A DNA stretch of 64,000 nt, taken from Methylobacterium sp. E-066. Its GTDB lineage: Bacteria > Pseudomonadota > Alphaproteobacteria > Rhizobiales > Beijerinckiaceae. The position numbers and the translations under genes are program-made. The notes below the pieces were generated by a model, which saw only the letters and a program-made list of their open reading frames with translations, was not told the DNA's origin and did no database searches. Location: positions 96,367 through 160,366 of the forward strand of contig NZ_JAKSYO010000115.1 of assembly GCF_022829635.1 (NCBI RefSeq), in the 5' to 3' direction. Numbering within the stretch: the first letter of the stretch is position 1; each line of letters starts with the position of its first letter. Of this stretch, positions 29,409 through 39,235 are shown in pieces.

Positions 29409-29875
29409 GGGCCTATCTCGGGATCGGCAGCAATATCGGCGACATGGCCGCGATGCTCGACCGCGCGGTCGCGGGGCTTGCCGCGACGCCCGGTATCACC
29501 TTCGTCGCCCGGTCGGCGGACTATCGCACGCCGCCCTGGGGCAAGACCGACCAGCCCTGGTTCCTCAACGGCGCGGTCGCCGTGGATACGGATCTTGATC
29601 CGCACGGGCTGCTCGATGCGTGCCTGTCCGTCGAGCACACGCTCGGGCGGATCCGCGAGGAGCGCTGGGGTCCTCGGGTGATCGATATCGACGTGCTGGC
29701 TTACGAGGGCGCGATGGTCGACGACGCGCGACTGGTGCTTCCGCACCGCCACGTGCGGGAGCGCGCCTTCGTGCTGGTGCCCTTGGCCGAGATCGCACCG
29801 GACCTCGTCATCGGCGGCGAGCGCGTGGCCGACGCCCTGGCGAAGCTCGACCAAGCCGGCATCGAGCGGATCTAG
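29405..29875 (+). CDS. folK: HPPK, 2-amino-4-hydroxy-6-hydroxymethyldihydropteridine pyrophosphokinase
   Basis: 156 residues from a GTG at 29405. YLGIGSNIGD starts the protein. PWFLNGAVAVDT, ERWGPRVIDIDVLAYEG and LPHRHVRERAFVLVPLAEIAP are the HPPK signature blocks, with the Mg-binding Asp pair in DIDV. It transfers pyrophosphate from ATP to hydroxymethyl-dihydropterin. It is the last gene of the folP-folB-folK operon. Confidence 0.95.
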   Translation: MRAYLGIGSNIGDMAAMLDRAVAGLAATPGITFVARSADYRTPPWGKTDQPWFLNGAVAVDTDLDPHGLLDACLSVEHTLGRIREERWGPRVIDIDVLAYEGAMVDDARLVLPHRHVRERAFVLVPLAEIAPDLVIGGERVADALAKLDQAGIERI

Positions 29876-29888
29876 AAAGTCCTGGTTT

Positions 29889-29981
29889 CAAAAGGTCTTC
29901 GACCTTTTGCGGGTCCAGGGCGGAGCCCTGGTCTCTCGGGGGCTCCGCCTCCGAACCCCGCCAAAGGGCTGAGCCCTTTGG
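29889..29981. repeat. Multi-hairpin extragenic element between convergent folK and xoxJ
   Basis: Three short perfect stems: CAAAAGGTC/GACCTTTTG (29889-29909), CCAGGGC/GCCCTGG (29915-29931) and CCAAAGGGC/GCCCTTTGG (29961-29981). A similar pair of stems follows purN at 56729-56773. Placement between convergent genes suggests a bidirectional terminator as well as a dispersed repeat. Confidence 0.7.
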
Positions 29982-29993
29982 GAACCCGTTTCT

Positions 29994-30839
29994 TCAGCGT
30001 TCGCTGGGTTCGGTGAGCTTGTTCTCCTCGTCGTCGAGGAGGGGCACGTCGTAGTCGCGCAGCACCGTGTCGATATCGGCCTTCCGCTTGCGCAGCACCG
30101 TATTGAGCGACCGCTTCCAATCGTTCTCGCCCAGCCGCACGCCCATGGCGATCCGGTAGGCCATCGGCGGACGCGCCGGCTCCTTGAGCAGGGGAACGAC
30201 CGTCATCGGCGCCCCCGATTGCTTCGCGAGCCAGCCGGCGGCGGGTCCCCACAGCACGGCCGCGTCGATCGCCTTGGCGGCGAGCGCCCCGATGATCTCG
30301 GCGCCCACCGTCTGGAACTTGCGCGACGGGTCGAGTTGGTAGGGCGCATACGCCTTCATGGTCGAGACCAAGCCGAGATCGCCCATCCGGTTCACGGGCG
30401 GCGTGCCGGCGATGACCCCGATGGCCTTGCCCTTGAGCCGGGGGTCGTCGAGGGCGGTGATGCCATCGAGTTCACCCGCGCGGGTGACCAGCGTGTAGGA
30501 CGAGCGGTAATAGGGGTTGGTGGTCTGGACAAGGTCGCTACCGAAGGCCTGACCGATGATCAGGTCGCATAGGCCCGTGCCGAGCGTGTTGCGCACGAAG
30601 CCCGGCCCTTGGGTCAGCCAGTAATAGCGGAGCTTGACCTTCAGCTCGTCGGCGATGATCGCCGCGATCTTGTTTTCGAAGCCGTCATCCTTGCGCTCGG
30701 AGAACGGCATGTTGCCGGGATCGCCGCAGACCCGCAGGACATCGGTGGTCACCGTGTCCGGCAGGTGCTGCGCGGCAGCCCCCTGCGCCACCGTCATCGA
30801 CAGGGCGCAGAGGGCGAACGTCCGGAGCAAGGGCGCCAT
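29994..30839 (-). CDS. xoxJ: XoxJ, periplasmic solute-binding-like protein of methanol dehydrogenase
   Basis: 281 residues from the ATG at 30839. A signal peptide ends at AQGAAAQH. VLRVCGDPGNMPFSERKDDGFENKIA and GQAFGSDLVQTTNPYYRSSYTLV are the fold of type-3 periplasmic binding proteins found next to quinoprotein dehydrogenases. Known: XoxJ and its paralogue MxaJ are thought to help activate or mature the methanol dehydrogenase. It shares one base with the xoxG stop, so xoxF-xoxG-xoxJ is one unit. Confidence 0.93.
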   Translation of the reverse strand: MAPLLRTFALCALSMTVAQGAAAQHLPDTVTTDVLRVCGDPGNMPFSERKDDGFENKIAAIIADELKVKLRYYWLTQGPGFVRNTLGTGLCDLIIGQAFGSDLVQTTNPYYRSSYTLVTRAGELDGITALDDPRLKGKAIGVIAGTPPVNRMGDLGLVSTMKAYAPYQLDPSRKFQTVGAEIIGALAAKAIDAAVLWGPAAGWLAKQSGAPMTVVPLLKEPARPPMAYRIAMGVRLGENDWKRSLNTVLRKRKADIDTVLRDYDVPLLDDEENKLTEPSER

Positions 30840-31450
30840 CAGCTGCCCATGCACTCCTTCTCGGCCTTCCGGGCAGTCTCGGGCTTGTCCTCGTGCTCGG
30901 AGGGACGGACGCGACCGACCGCGCCGTCGGCGCGTGCCTTGAGGTAGGTGTAGAGGTCGTCCGAATAGCACATGACGTTCTTGTTATCGCCGAACGCCGG
31001 CATGACCTTCTGCTCGGAGGCGCTCACGTCCTGCTTGCCGCCCACCAGGATGCCGATGAACTCCTCGTACGAGAGGTGCTTCAGCGAATCCTTCAGGGCC
31101 GGCGCATAGGTCGAGCCCATGCCGTCGGGACCGTGGCAGACGTGGCACTCGGCATGATAGCGGCGGTAACCCGAGTAGGTGTACCAGTCGAGCTTCTTGC
31201 CATCGTCGGTGATGTGGTACGTCGGGTGGCCATCGGCATCGACATACTTGCCGTCCTCGACCTTAACGGCAGCGTTCTTCTTGAGCAGCGCGGGGTCCTG
31301 CTCGGCGGTCTTGTCGTTCGCGTTGAGCGAATTGGCGAGCGCCGGATCGGCAGGCTTGGCATCCTCAGCATGTACGGCAACCGCGGACACGGTCGCTAGG
31401 GCGAGGGCGGCCAAGAACGGCCGCGTGACGATGTTGCTGAGGTTGTGCAA
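30839..31450 (-). CDS. xoxG: Cytochrome c XoxG, electron acceptor of XoxF
   Basis: 203 residues from a TTG at 31450 with GGGAGA upstream; no suitable ATG exists. A signal peptide (PFLAALALATVSAVAVHAED) leads to a single-heme cytochrome c with AECHVCHG (CxxCH) and a likely axial Met in KVMPAFG. The C-terminus carries two further cysteines (NVMCYS, KECMGS). It takes electrons from XoxF in the periplasm. It lies 132 bp downstream of xoxF and is coupled to xoxJ. The choice of TTG is inferred. Confidence 0.93.
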   Translation of the reverse strand: MHNLSNIVTRPFLAALALATVSAVAVHAEDAKPADPALANSLNANDKTAEQDPALLKKNAAVKVEDGKYVDADGHPTYHITDDGKKLDWYTYSGYRRYHAECHVCHGPDGMGSTYAPALKDSLKHLSYEEFIGILVGGKQDVSASEQKVMPAFGDNKNVMCYSDDLYTYLKARADGAVGRVRPSEHEDKPETARKAEKECMGS

Positions 31451-31582
31451 CGCGTAGTCTCCCTGGAGCGAGGCCCTTCGTCTCGCATCGAGCCGTAGCC
31501 TCTTACGACAAATTCTAATCATAACGATGCCGGCGCGGAAACCCGCGCCGGCACCATTTCGACACCTAAACCCTGCGGCCGA

Positions 31583-33388
31583 TTAGTTCGGCAGAGCGAA
31601 GACGGTCAGCTGACCGCCGAGGTTGGTGTACTGCGAGAGGGCTGCGTAGCCGCCCACCGCGCCGAGACCGGCGTTCGGGTCGGTCAGGCCGGCCGCGAGG
31701 CCGATGCCGGCCCAGCCGCCGACGCCCGACAGGACGCCCACGTACTGCTTGCCCTTGAGCTGGTAGGTCATCACGTTGCCGATGATGCCCGACGGCGTCT
31801 TGAACTTGAACAGCTCCTTGCCGGTCTTGTCGTCGACGGCCTTCAGGTAACCTTCGAGGGTTCCGTAGAACACCACGTCACCGGCGGTGGCGAGAGCACC
31901 GGACCACACCGAGAACTGCTCGGCATTGGACCACTTGATCTTACCGTTGACGCCGTCCCAGGCGATGAAGTTACCCATGCCGCCGTGCGAGTTCGGGGCC
32001 GGGTACATCGAGAGGGTCGCACCGACGTAGGGCTGGCCCGGGGTGTAGGTCACCCGGAACGGCTCGTAGTCCATGCAGACGTGGTTGGTGGGCACGTAGA
32101 ACAGGTTGGTCTTCGGCGAGAAGGCAGCAGGCTGCTGATCCTTGGTGCCGAGGGCCGCCGGGCAGATACCCTTGGAGTTGGTGTCCTCACCGTTCTGCTC
32201 GGTCGAGAACTTCGACACGACCAGCGGCCGACCGAAGTTCTTCGAACCCTTGTCCATATCGACCTTGGACGCCCAGTTGACGGCCGGATCGAACTTCTCG
32301 GCGACGAGGAGGGAGCCGTCGGCGCGGTTCAGCGTATAGCCGAAGCCGTTACGGTCGAAGTGGGTCAGGAGCGGCTGCTCCTTGCCGTCAACCTTCTGAT
32401 CCGTGAGGATCATCTCGTTGATGCCGTCGTAGTCCCACTCGTCGTGCGGGGTCATCTGGTAGACCCACTTGGCGACGCCGGTATCCGGGTTACGCGCCCA
32501 GATGGTCATCGACCACTTGTTGTCGCCCGGACGCTGCTTGGGGTTCCAGGTCGAGGGGTTGCCCGAGCCGTAATACATCAGGTCGAGCTTGGGATCGTAC
32601 GAGAACCAGCCCCAGGTGCAGCCGCCGCCGGTCTTCCACTGATCGCCTTCCCAGGTCTTCAGCGAAGAATCCTTGCCGACCGGCTTGCCTAGCGAGGTGG
32701 TCTTCTCCGGGTCGACCAGCATCTGGTCGTCCGGGCCGACCGAGTAGCCGCGCCACACCTTCTTGCCGGTCTTCAGGTCGTAGGCGGTGACGTGGCACTG
32801 CACGCCGAACTCGCCGCCGGAGATGCCGACGATGACCTTGTCCTTCACGGGCAGAACCGTGGCGGTGTTGGTCTCGCCCTTCTTCGGGTCGCCGTTGACG
32901 ACCGACCAGTTCACCTTGCCGGTCTTGGCGTCGAGCGACACGAGGGTGGTGTCGGCCTGGTGCAGCAGGATGGTGCCGTCGGCATAGGCGAGGCCGCGGT
33001 TGACCGTGTCACAGCACATGACCGGGATCACGGACGGATCCTGCTTCGGCTCGTACTTCCAGACGATCTTCGCCTCGTGGTCGAGGTCGAGGGCGTACAC
33101 GATGTTCGGGAACGGCGTGTGGACGTACATCATGTTGCCGATCACGAGCGGCGAGCCCTCGTGGCCGCGCAGCACGCCGGTCGAGAAGGTCCAGGCGACC
33201 TGGAGGTTCTTCACGTTCGCCGAGGTGATCTGATCGAGCTTCGAATACCGAGTGTTGCCGTAGTCGACCGTCTGAAGCGCTTGTTCCGCCGGGTTGGCGA
33301 TGCTCTTCAGAACGCTTTCGTTGGCCAGTGCCGGCGCGGCGGCGACCGCGACACCTGCGCCAAGCGCGAGGAGATGTACCGCTCTCAT
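31583..33388 (-). CDS. xoxF: Lanthanide-dependent methanol dehydrogenase XoxF
   Basis: 601 residues from the ATG at 33388, with a GGAGGAA ribosome site. A signal peptide ends at PALANES. Eight-bladed PQQ propeller features include the vicinal disulfide CC (125-126), metal ligands Glu193 and Asn277, catalytic Asp319, and Asp321 in HDEWDYDG. The extra Asp two residues after the catalytic one marks XoxF and lanthanide use; calcium MxaF has Ala there. It oxidises methanol, probably also formaldehyde, in the periplasm. Xox genes are normally induced by lanthanides. Confidence 0.98.
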   Translation of the reverse strand: MRAVHLLALGAGVAVAAAPALANESVLKSIANPAEQALQTVDYGNTRYSKLDQITSANVKNLQVAWTFSTGVLRGHEGSPLVIGNMMYVHTPFPNIVYALDLDHEAKIVWKYEPKQDPSVIPVMCCDTVNRGLAYADGTILLHQADTTLVSLDAKTGKVNWSVVNGDPKKGETNTATVLPVKDKVIVGISGGEFGVQCHVTAYDLKTGKKVWRGYSVGPDDQMLVDPEKTTSLGKPVGKDSSLKTWEGDQWKTGGGCTWGWFSYDPKLDLMYYGSGNPSTWNPKQRPGDNKWSMTIWARNPDTGVAKWVYQMTPHDEWDYDGINEMILTDQKVDGKEQPLLTHFDRNGFGYTLNRADGSLLVAEKFDPAVNWASKVDMDKGSKNFGRPLVVSKFSTEQNGEDTNSKGICPAALGTKDQQPAAFSPKTNLFYVPTNHVCMDYEPFRVTYTPGQPYVGATLSMYPAPNSHGGMGNFIAWDGVNGKIKWSNAEQFSVWSGALATAGDVVFYGTLEGYLKAVDDKTGKELFKFKTPSGIIGNVMTYQLKGKQYVGVLSGVGGWAGIGLAAGLTDPNAGLGAVGGYAALSQYTNLGGQLTVFALPN

Positions 33389-34180
33389 GGGTTCCTCCGA
33401 CAAGTCTTTAAGAGTCGTTCAGACGCACTGAGAGAGTGGCGTCGCTCGGACCCCGACCTGACTGTTTGCGACAGGGATGGACGCTTCGGTAGCGGGCGTC
33501 GCGGACTTGAGGAGATCAAAAGATTCCGTAGCCAGGAGCCGCCATCCCTGAGGCGGCCCCCTCGAAACCGAAGCTTGAACGGACCTTAAGAGATTTTTGA
33601 GCGCCGTCAACTCGCAGTTCTCGGGTCCTGACCACACGGTGAAAGCTTCTTTTCGCGTGACAGAGCGGCCTAAAATGTCATTGCGTCGCAAAGAAAAAAT
33701 GCTGCGCTGCACAAACGTGGCAGGAGCTGTTTCTCGAATGCTCACGCGGCCGTGACTGTTGTCATGCAAGACTTGCACGGTCGCCGCGGATAAGTCGTTT
33801 GATTATGATCATGCCGCGGGGGTTGCTTCGCCGCTGTGCGGATCGGCCGCCCAGCCCAGCGCCCGCTCGATTGCGCTGCGAAACGGCGCGCGCAGTCAGA
33901 AAAGCGGAGCTCTTTGCAGTTAAGTCTTGTGCGCCCTCTCGCCGCACGGCTCGTGAACAGCCCCGGAGACGCGCGATTGGAAGCGTTCTCGCGTGTCCGT
34001 GATTATGGAATCGTTCTGGATCGCACAGCCGGTCCGGTGGGCTTTGGAGCTTAGAGCGGGCCGGGACCGTATTCTCAAACTGAGCGGGCTTGGCCGCCGC
34101 GGGGCTTGCGTTGCGCCGGAGGCGCAGCCGGCGAGAAGCCCGGCCGCGATGCGACTGCCGGTACCAAGCCGGAGGAACGC
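33389..34180. other. 792-bp xoxF upstream region without a convincing gene
   Basis: The xoxF promoter must be here. Short open frames on both strands (for example 33419-33778 and 33762-34184, minus) have no recognisable domains, low-complexity arginine-rich sequence and poor starts. Local AT-rich spots at 33630-33720 and a GC-rich hairpin-rich stretch at 34080-34145 are visible. No named operator can be assigned. Confidence 0.5.
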
Positions 34181-34468
34181 TCACAGCGCTCCGATATCAC
34201 CCGTACTCTCGAATTCGGCGGTGTCGCCGACCAGATCCGTCAGAGAGATATCGAGTCGGCGGCCGGTCTTCAGCCGGAGTTGTGCATCCGGTTCCAGCCA
34301 GATCGGCCGCAAGCCGGCATGGCTGCCGTGGAGATCGCCGTAGGCATGGAGCCCGCCCTCCCGGCGCTCGACCACGACCCGGTAGCGCACCCGCACGGTT
34401 CCGCAGCCTTCGGCCGAGACGAGGCCGCGTCCGGTCAGAGTCGTGAGGATCTCGTTCGGCTCGAACAT
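34181..34468 (-). CDS. Small hypothetical protein
   Basis: 95 residues from the ATG at 34468, acidic and beta-rich in appearance. It has no signal peptide, transmembrane segment or motif I know. The balanced composition and normal codon use speak for a real gene, but the ribosome site is weak. A perfect 22-bp inverted repeat lies 10 bp upstream of the start and could control it. It is between the xoxF upstream region and rnd on the same strand as both. Confidence 0.5.
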   Translation of the reverse strand: MFEPNEILTTLTGRGLVSAEGCGTVRVRYRVVVERREGGLHAYGDLHGSHAGLRPIWLEPDAQLRLKTGRRLDISLTDLVGDTAEFESTGDIGAL

Positions 34469-34478
34469 ACGCGGGACG

Positions 34479-34528
34479 CGGCGGCAGGATTAAGTGGCAA
34501 AGACCATTGCCACTTAATCCTGCCGCCG
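34479..34528. repeat. Perfect 22-bp inverted repeat with 6-bp loop
   Basis: Arms 34479-34500 and 34507-34528 are perfectly complementary around the loop AGACCA. The inner part of each arm includes GGATTAAGTGGCAA, which is AT-richer than the surroundings. No T-run follows on either side. It could be a regulator-binding palindrome, an RNA hairpin or a small mobile-element remnant. Confidence 0.9.
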
Positions 34529-34688
34529 GAACGTGTCACGTCCTCGTAACCGTACCGGCGCGCAAATCGGATTCCGCACGGGATCATTGGGCGGAACATG
34601 TGCCGTCGATGGACGGCGCCGCATCGCTTGCGACGGAACCAGAAGGATTGAACCGCGTGATCCGGATCCATCCGGTTCGGGCAGGCTC

Positions 34689-35876
34689 CTATTGCACGGC
34701 GGCCGGCCTATCCTCCGGCGGCGTCGGCTCCAGGTCACGGACGACGATCCGTCCGCTCTCCACCGAGAGTGCCAAGCGTCCCTGCTTCAGGGCGAGCGCC
34801 TTGTCGCCGAACAGGCTCCGGCGCCAGCCCTGCAGCGCCGGGACCTCGGCGGTGTCGTCATCCGCGATCGCTTCGAGGTCATCGACCGTGGCAATGATCT
34901 TGGGCGCGACCGCCTCGGATTCGCAGACCGCCTTGAGCAGCACCTTCAGCAATTCCACGATGGCGCCGTTGCCACCGCTCCGGCGCATCCGCTCGGGCAT
35001 CCGGATATCGGTGGTGTCCCGGGTCAGGCCGCGCTCCACCGCCGCCAGGATGTCGGCGCCCGTGCGCGACCGCTCGAACCCGGCGGGGATCGTGCGCAGC
35101 CGGCCCAGAGCCTCTGCGTTGCGCGGCGCCGCCGAGGCGACGTCGATCACCGCCTCGTCCTTCAGCACCCGCCCGCGCGGGACGTTGCGGGTCTGCGCCT
35201 CGCTCTCGCGCCAGGCGGCCACCTCCATCAGCACGGCGATCTCCCGGGGCTTGCGCATCCGGCCGGACAGACGCCGCCAGGCCTGCGCGGGATCGGCCCG
35301 GTAGGTCTCCGGCGAGGTGAGCACCGCCATCTCCTCGTCGAGCCAGGCGCCGCGATCCGTGCGCAGCAGCTCGGCGACGAGGACCTCGTAGACCTTCACC
35401 AGATGCGTGACATCCGACAGGGCGTAGCTGAGCTGGGCCTCCGAGAGCGGACGGCGCGACCAGTCGGTGAAGCGCGAGGACTTGTCGATCTTGGCCTTGG
35501 CCACGTCGTTGACGAGCTGCTCGTACGACACGGAGTCACCGTAGCCGCAAACCATGGCGGCGACCTGGGTGTCGAAGAAGGGCTGCGGCAGGATCCCACC
35601 CATCAGCCAGATGATCTCGAGATCCTGGCGGGCCGAGTGGAACACCTTCACGGTCCGCTCGTCGGCCATCAGGTCGATGAACGGCTGCAGGTCGATCCCG
35701 GCTGCCAGGGGATCGACCAAGACACCGGTGCCGTCCGGCGCCGCGATCTGGATCAGGCACAGTTTCGGATAATACGTCGTCTCGCGCATGAACTCCGTGT
35801 CGACGGTCACGAAGGGTTGCTCGGCGAGGCGGGCGCAGATGTCGTGCAGCGCGGCGGTGGTCGTGATCAGGTCCAT
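34689..35876 (-). CDS. rnd: Ribonuclease D
   Basis: 395 residues from the ATG at 35876. The DEDD exonuclease motifs are visible: [11 protein letters not shown] (Exo I, D-x-E), [12 protein letters not shown] (Exo II) and [15 protein letters not shown] (Exo III, Y-x-x-x-D). An HRDC domain follows around residues 205-285. It trims the 3' ends of tRNA precursors and other stable RNAs in the cytoplasm. Family length is normal. It is monocistronic. Confidence 0.95.
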   Translation of the reverse strand: MDLITTTAALHDICARLAEQPFVTVDTEFMRETTYYPKLCLIQIAAPDGTGVLVDPLAAGIDLQPFIDLMADERTVKVFHSARQDLEIIWLMGGILPQPFFDTQVAAMVCGYGDSVSYEQLVNDVAKAKIDKSSRFTDWSRRPLSEAQLSYALSDVTHLVKVYEVLVAELLRTDRGAWLDEEMAVLTSPETYRADPAQAWRRLSGRMRKPREIAVLMEVAAWRESEAQTRNVPRGRVLKDEAVIDVASAAPRNAEALGRLRTIPAGFERSRTGADILAAVERGLTRDTTDIRMPERMRRSGGNGAIVELLKVLLKAVCESEAVAPKIIATVDDLEAIADDDTAEVPALQGWRRSLFGDKALALKQGRLALSVESGRIVVRDLEPTPPEDRPAAVQ

Positions 35877-35951
35877 GAATCCGGCTATACGCAACCGCCG
35901 CCGTCATGGGGAGCCGCCCGCGCGAAGGTCCCCATGTTTCACATGGTTGTT

Positions 35952-36371
35952 TCACATTGTCTGCGTCGCCGCGGCGCTTGGTCGAGTCGCGCGCCGGCGT
36001 GCGTGGGTCTGGCGGCGGATGCGTAGGGCGTCTGCCCGGCGCTGGGCCTCGGCACGCGCGAGCAGCCGGTCGAGGATGCCGGCCTCGATGCGCTCGCCCG
36101 TGGCTCCGTCGGTGAGACGGCGGATCCGGTCGACCCGGAAGCCGCGATAGCCGCCCCGGCGGGCGTCGATGCCGCCCAGAAGCGTCCGGCCGGGCCCGAG
36201 CTTCAGTTCGCGCGCCGCCAAGGAGCGGTTGCTCCAGGCCCCGTTGGCATCCTCGTAGACTAGATCGAAACGGCCATCCAGGGGTAGCGTGCGCCAAGCG
36301 CTGGGCGGGCTTTCGACGGGCCGGGCGGGACGGCCCGGGGAAACGGAAAAAGCGTTGTGGCTCATGGACAT
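35952..36371 (-). CDS. WYL-domain-like hypothetical protein
   Basis: About 139 residues, with start choices at 36374, 36371 or 36365. The core RFDLVYEDANGAWSNRSLAARELKL, then RTLLGGIDARRGGYRGFRVDRIRRL, resembles the WYL ligand-binding domain. No DNA-binding domain is attached. The C-terminus is Arg/Ala-rich. WYL domains sense nucleic-acid or nucleotide-like ligands in some regulators. A free-standing form may be an adaptor or a remnant. The gene is divergent from aspS. Confidence 0.6.
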   Translation of the reverse strand: MSMSHNAFSVSPGRPARPVESPPSAWRTLPLDGRFDLVYEDANGAWSNRSLAARELKLGPGRTLLGGIDARRGGYRGFRVDRIRRLTDGATGERIEAGILDRLLARAEAQRRADALRIRRQTHARRRATRPSAAATQTM

Positions 36372-36498
36372 CATATGGGGATTGGCCGTCCGTTCCAGTA
36401 GATCCGCGGCCCGATCCGCCACCGGATTCCGGCCGCCCATGCTTGACTTGGGGGGCCTCGCGTGAATGGTGCCGGCCTTCCCAGAGAAGAAGCCCGTC

Positions 36499-38343
36499 AT
36501 GCACCGTTACCGTTCCCACACCTGCGGGGCGCTCCGCCCGTCCGATGTCGGACAGACCGTCCGGCTCTCCGGCTGGTGCCACCGCATCCGCGACCATGGC
36601 GGCGTGTTGTTCATCGACCTGCGGGACCATTACGGGCTGACCCAGTGCGTGGTCGATTCCGACTCGCCAGCCTTTAAGGCGGCCGAGGTCGCGCGCTCGG
36701 AATGGGTGGTGCGGATCGACGGCCGCGTGCGCACCCGGCCCGCCGGCACCGAGAACGCCGAGCTGCCGACCGGGGCGGTCGAGGTCTATATCGATGACCT
36801 CGAAGTGCTCGGCCCGGCGGGTGAATTGCCGCTGCCGGTCTTCGGCGACCTGGAATATCCGGAGGAGACGCGGCTGCGCTACCGCTTCCTCGACCTGCGC
36901 CGGGACAAGCTCCACGCCAACATCATGAAGCGCGGGGCGATCATCGACGCGCTCCGCCGCCGGATGCGCGACGGCGGTTTCTTTGAATTCCAGACCCCGA
37001 TCCTGACCGCGTCCTCGCCGGAAGGCGCGCGCGATTACCTGGTGCCGTCCCGGGTCCATCCCGGAAAGTTCTACGCCCTCCCGCAGGCGCCGCAGCAGTT
37101 CAAGCAGCTGACGATGATCGCCGGCTTCGACCGCTACTTCCAGATCGCCCCCTGCTTCCGCGACGAGGACGCCCGGGCCGACCGCTCGCCCGGCGAGTTC
37201 TACCAGCTCGATATCGAGATGAGCTTCGTCACTCAGGAAGACGTGTTCCAGGCGGTGGAGCCGGTCCTGCGCGGGGTGTTCGAAGAGTTCGCCGAGGGCA
37301 AGCGCGTCACCAAGGACTTCCCGCGCATCACCTTCGCGGATTCGATGCTGAAATACGGCGTCGACAAGCCGGATCTTCGCAATCCCCTCATCATCGCCGA
37401 CGTCACCGACGAGTTCGCCCGGGACGACGTGGCGTTCAAGGCGTTCAAGGGTGTGATCGCGTCCGGCGGCGTGGTCCGGGCGATCCCGGCGACGGGGGCG
37501 GCCGCGCAGTCGCGCTCGTTCTTCGACAAGCTCAACGATTGGGCCCGCTCCGAGGGCGCGCCGGGGCTCGGCTACGTGGTGTTCGAGGACGACGGCGGCC
37601 AGCTCACCGGCAAGGGGCCGATCGCCAAGTTCATCCCGGCCGAGGTCCAGGCCCTGATCGCCCAAAAGACCGGCGCGAAGGCCGGCGACGCGGTGTTCTT
37701 CTCGGCAGGGACCGAGGCCAAGGCGGCGGCGCTCGCCGGCAAGGCCCGCATCCGCATCGGGGACGAGCTGGGCCTGTGCGACAAGGACCAGTACGCGTTC
37801 TGCTGGATCACCGACTTCCCGATGTACGAGTGGAGCGAGGAGGAGAAGCGGATCGACTTCTCCCACAACCCGTTCTCGATGCCGAACATCGACCGCGAGG
37901 ACTTTTTGGCACTCGACCTCGATGCCCTGGCCACAGAGGGCCAGGACGGCGAAGTCACAAAAAGAATCTTGGGTATCAAGGCGTTCCAGTATGACATCGT
38001 CTGCAACGGCATCGAGCTGTCCTCCGGCGCGATCCGGAACCATCGCCCCGACGTGATGGAGAAGGCCTTCGCCATCGCGGGCTACGGCCGCGAGGTGCTG
38101 GAGCAGAAGTTCGGCGGCATGCTGAACGCCCTGCGCATGGGCGCCCCGCCGCACGGTGGCATCGCCCCGGGAGTCGACCGCATCGTCATGCTCCTGTGCA
38201 ACGAGCCGAACATCCGCGAGGTGGTGCTGTTCCCGATGAACCAGCGCGCCGAGGACCTGATGATGGGCGCCCCCTCCGAGGCGACGCCCAAGCAGCTGCG
38301 CGAGCTGCATATCCGCCTGAACCTGCCGGAGAAGAAGGCGTAA
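36499..38343 (+). CDS. aspS: Aspartyl-tRNA synthetase (AspRS/non-discriminating type possible)
   Basis: 614 residues from the ATG at 36499 ([10 protein letters not shown]). The N-terminal OB-fold anticodon domain includes [22 protein letters not shown]. Class II motif 2 is [17 protein letters not shown] and motif 3 is [19 protein letters not shown]. The bacterial GAD insertion lies between. It charges tRNA-Asp. Many alphaproteobacterial AspRS also charge tRNA-Asn; that depends on gatCAB and asnS elsewhere and cannot be judged here. Confidence 0.97.
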   Translation: MHRYRSHTCGALRPSDVGQTVRLSGWCHRIRDHGGVLFIDLRDHYGLTQCVVDSDSPAFKAAEVARSEWVVRIDGRVRTRPAGTENAELPTGAVEVYIDDLEVLGPAGELPLPVFGDLEYPEETRLRYRFLDLRRDKLHANIMKRGAIIDALRRRMRDGGFFEFQTPILTASSPEGARDYLVPSRVHPGKFYALPQAPQQFKQLTMIAGFDRYFQIAPCFRDEDARADRSPGEFYQLDIEMSFVTQEDVFQAVEPVLRGVFEEFAEGKRVTKDFPRITFADSMLKYGVDKPDLRNPLIIADVTDEFARDDVAFKAFKGVIASGGVVRAIPATGAAAQSRSFFDKLNDWARSEGAPGLGYVVFEDDGGQLTGKGPIAKFIPAEVQALIAQKTGAKAGDAVFFSAGTEAKAAALAGKARIRIGDELGLCDKDQYAFCWITDFPMYEWSEEEKRIDFSHNPFSMPNIDREDFLALDLDALATEGQDGEVTKRILGIKAFQYDIVCNGIELSSGAIRNHRPDVMEKAFAIAGYGREVLEQKFGGMLNALRMGAPPHGGIAPGVDRIVMLLCNEPNIREVVLFPMNQRAEDLMMGAPSEATPKQLRELHIRLNLPEKKA

Positions 38344-38365
38344 GGTCCGGACGGGCCGATCCGCG

Positions 38366-39235
38366 ATGGTCGGCCTCGTCGCGGTCGTCGTCTCTCATGA
38401 CAGCGCCGACGTGCTGCCGGCCTGCCTCGCGGCCCTGGCCGGCCAGCACGTCCCGGCGATCGTGATCGATAACGCGAGCCGCGACGCCTCCGTGGCGGTC
38501 GCCGAGGCAGCGGGCGCGCGGGTGATCCGCAACGCCCGCAACCAGGGCTACGGCCGCGCCAACAACATCGGTGTGGCGGCGGCCGAGACGGCGGATCGGG
38601 TCCTGATCGTCAACCCGGACGTGGTCCTGCGCCCCGGGTCGGTCGACGCCCTGCTGGACGCCGCCCGGGCCTGGCCGGATGCAGGCCTCTTCGCGCCGCG
38701 GCTGGTCGAGCCGGACGGGCGCTTCTTCTACCAGGCACGCTCGCTGCTCGCGCCGTATCTCGCCAATCCGGGCGGCCGCCTGTCGCTGCCCGGGGGCGAT
38801 GCCTGCGCACCGTTCCTGTCCGGGGCCTGCCTGATGATCGAGCGCGCCCTGTTCCTCGACCTCGGCGGCTTCGACGAAAACATCTTCCTGTTCTACGAGG
38901 ACGACGACCTGTGCCGGCGGGTCGCCGATGCCGGGCGCGCCCTCGTCCATGTCCACGCTGCGGAGGCGCTGCACGGACGCGGCCGTTCCTCGGCGTCGGA
39001 GCCGGGGCGCGTGTTCCGGTCGCGCTGGCACCAGGCCTGGTCGCGGGCCTATGTCAGCCGCAAATACGGCCTGCCGGATCCGAGCGTGTCCCACCTCATG
39101 ACCAACCTGCCGAAGGCCGCGCTCTCGGCCCTGGTCCTGCGCCGGTCGGGTCTCGAGCGCTACGGCGGCTCCGCTTCCGGCGCCCTCGCCTTCCTGCGCG
39201 GGCAGGACGCCCTGGCGCGCGAAGGCCTGCGCTGA
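38366..39235 (+). CDS. Family 2 glycosyltransferase
   Basis: 289 residues. VAVVVSHDSADVLPACLAAL and VIDNASRDAS begin the GT-A fold, and VLIVNPDVVL is the D-x-D-like nucleotide-sugar motif. SGACLMIERALFLDLGGFDENIFLFYEDDDLCRRV is typical of rhamnosyltransferase-like GT2 enzymes. It probably adds a sugar to a surface polysaccharide at the cytoplasmic membrane. Donor and acceptor are unknown. The stop shares one base with the next start, linking it to the acyltransferase. Confidence 0.88.
   Translation: MVGLVAVVVSHDSADVLPACLAALAGQHVPAIVIDNASRDASVAVAEAAGARVIRNARNQGYGRANNIGVAAAETADRVLIVNPDVVLRPGSVDALLDAARAWPDAGLFAPRLVEPDGRFFYQARSLLAPYLANPGGRLSLPGGDACAPFLSGACLMIERALFLDLGGFDENIFLFYEDDDLCRRVADAGRALVHVHAAEALHGRGRSSASEPGRVFRSRWHQAWSRAYVSRKYGLPDPSVSHLMTNLPKAALSALVLRRSGLERYGGSASGALAFLRGQDALAREGLR

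Noticed and set aside
33419..34184. Two minus-strand frames (119 and 140 codons) upstream of xoxF
   Set aside because: No recognisable domains, weak starts, Arg/Ser-rich sequence and overlap with each other. Treated as non-coding.
35536..38310. A 924-codon minus-strand frame opposite aspS
   Set aside because: It is antisense to a clear aspartyl-tRNA synthetase gene and shows only low-complexity composition.
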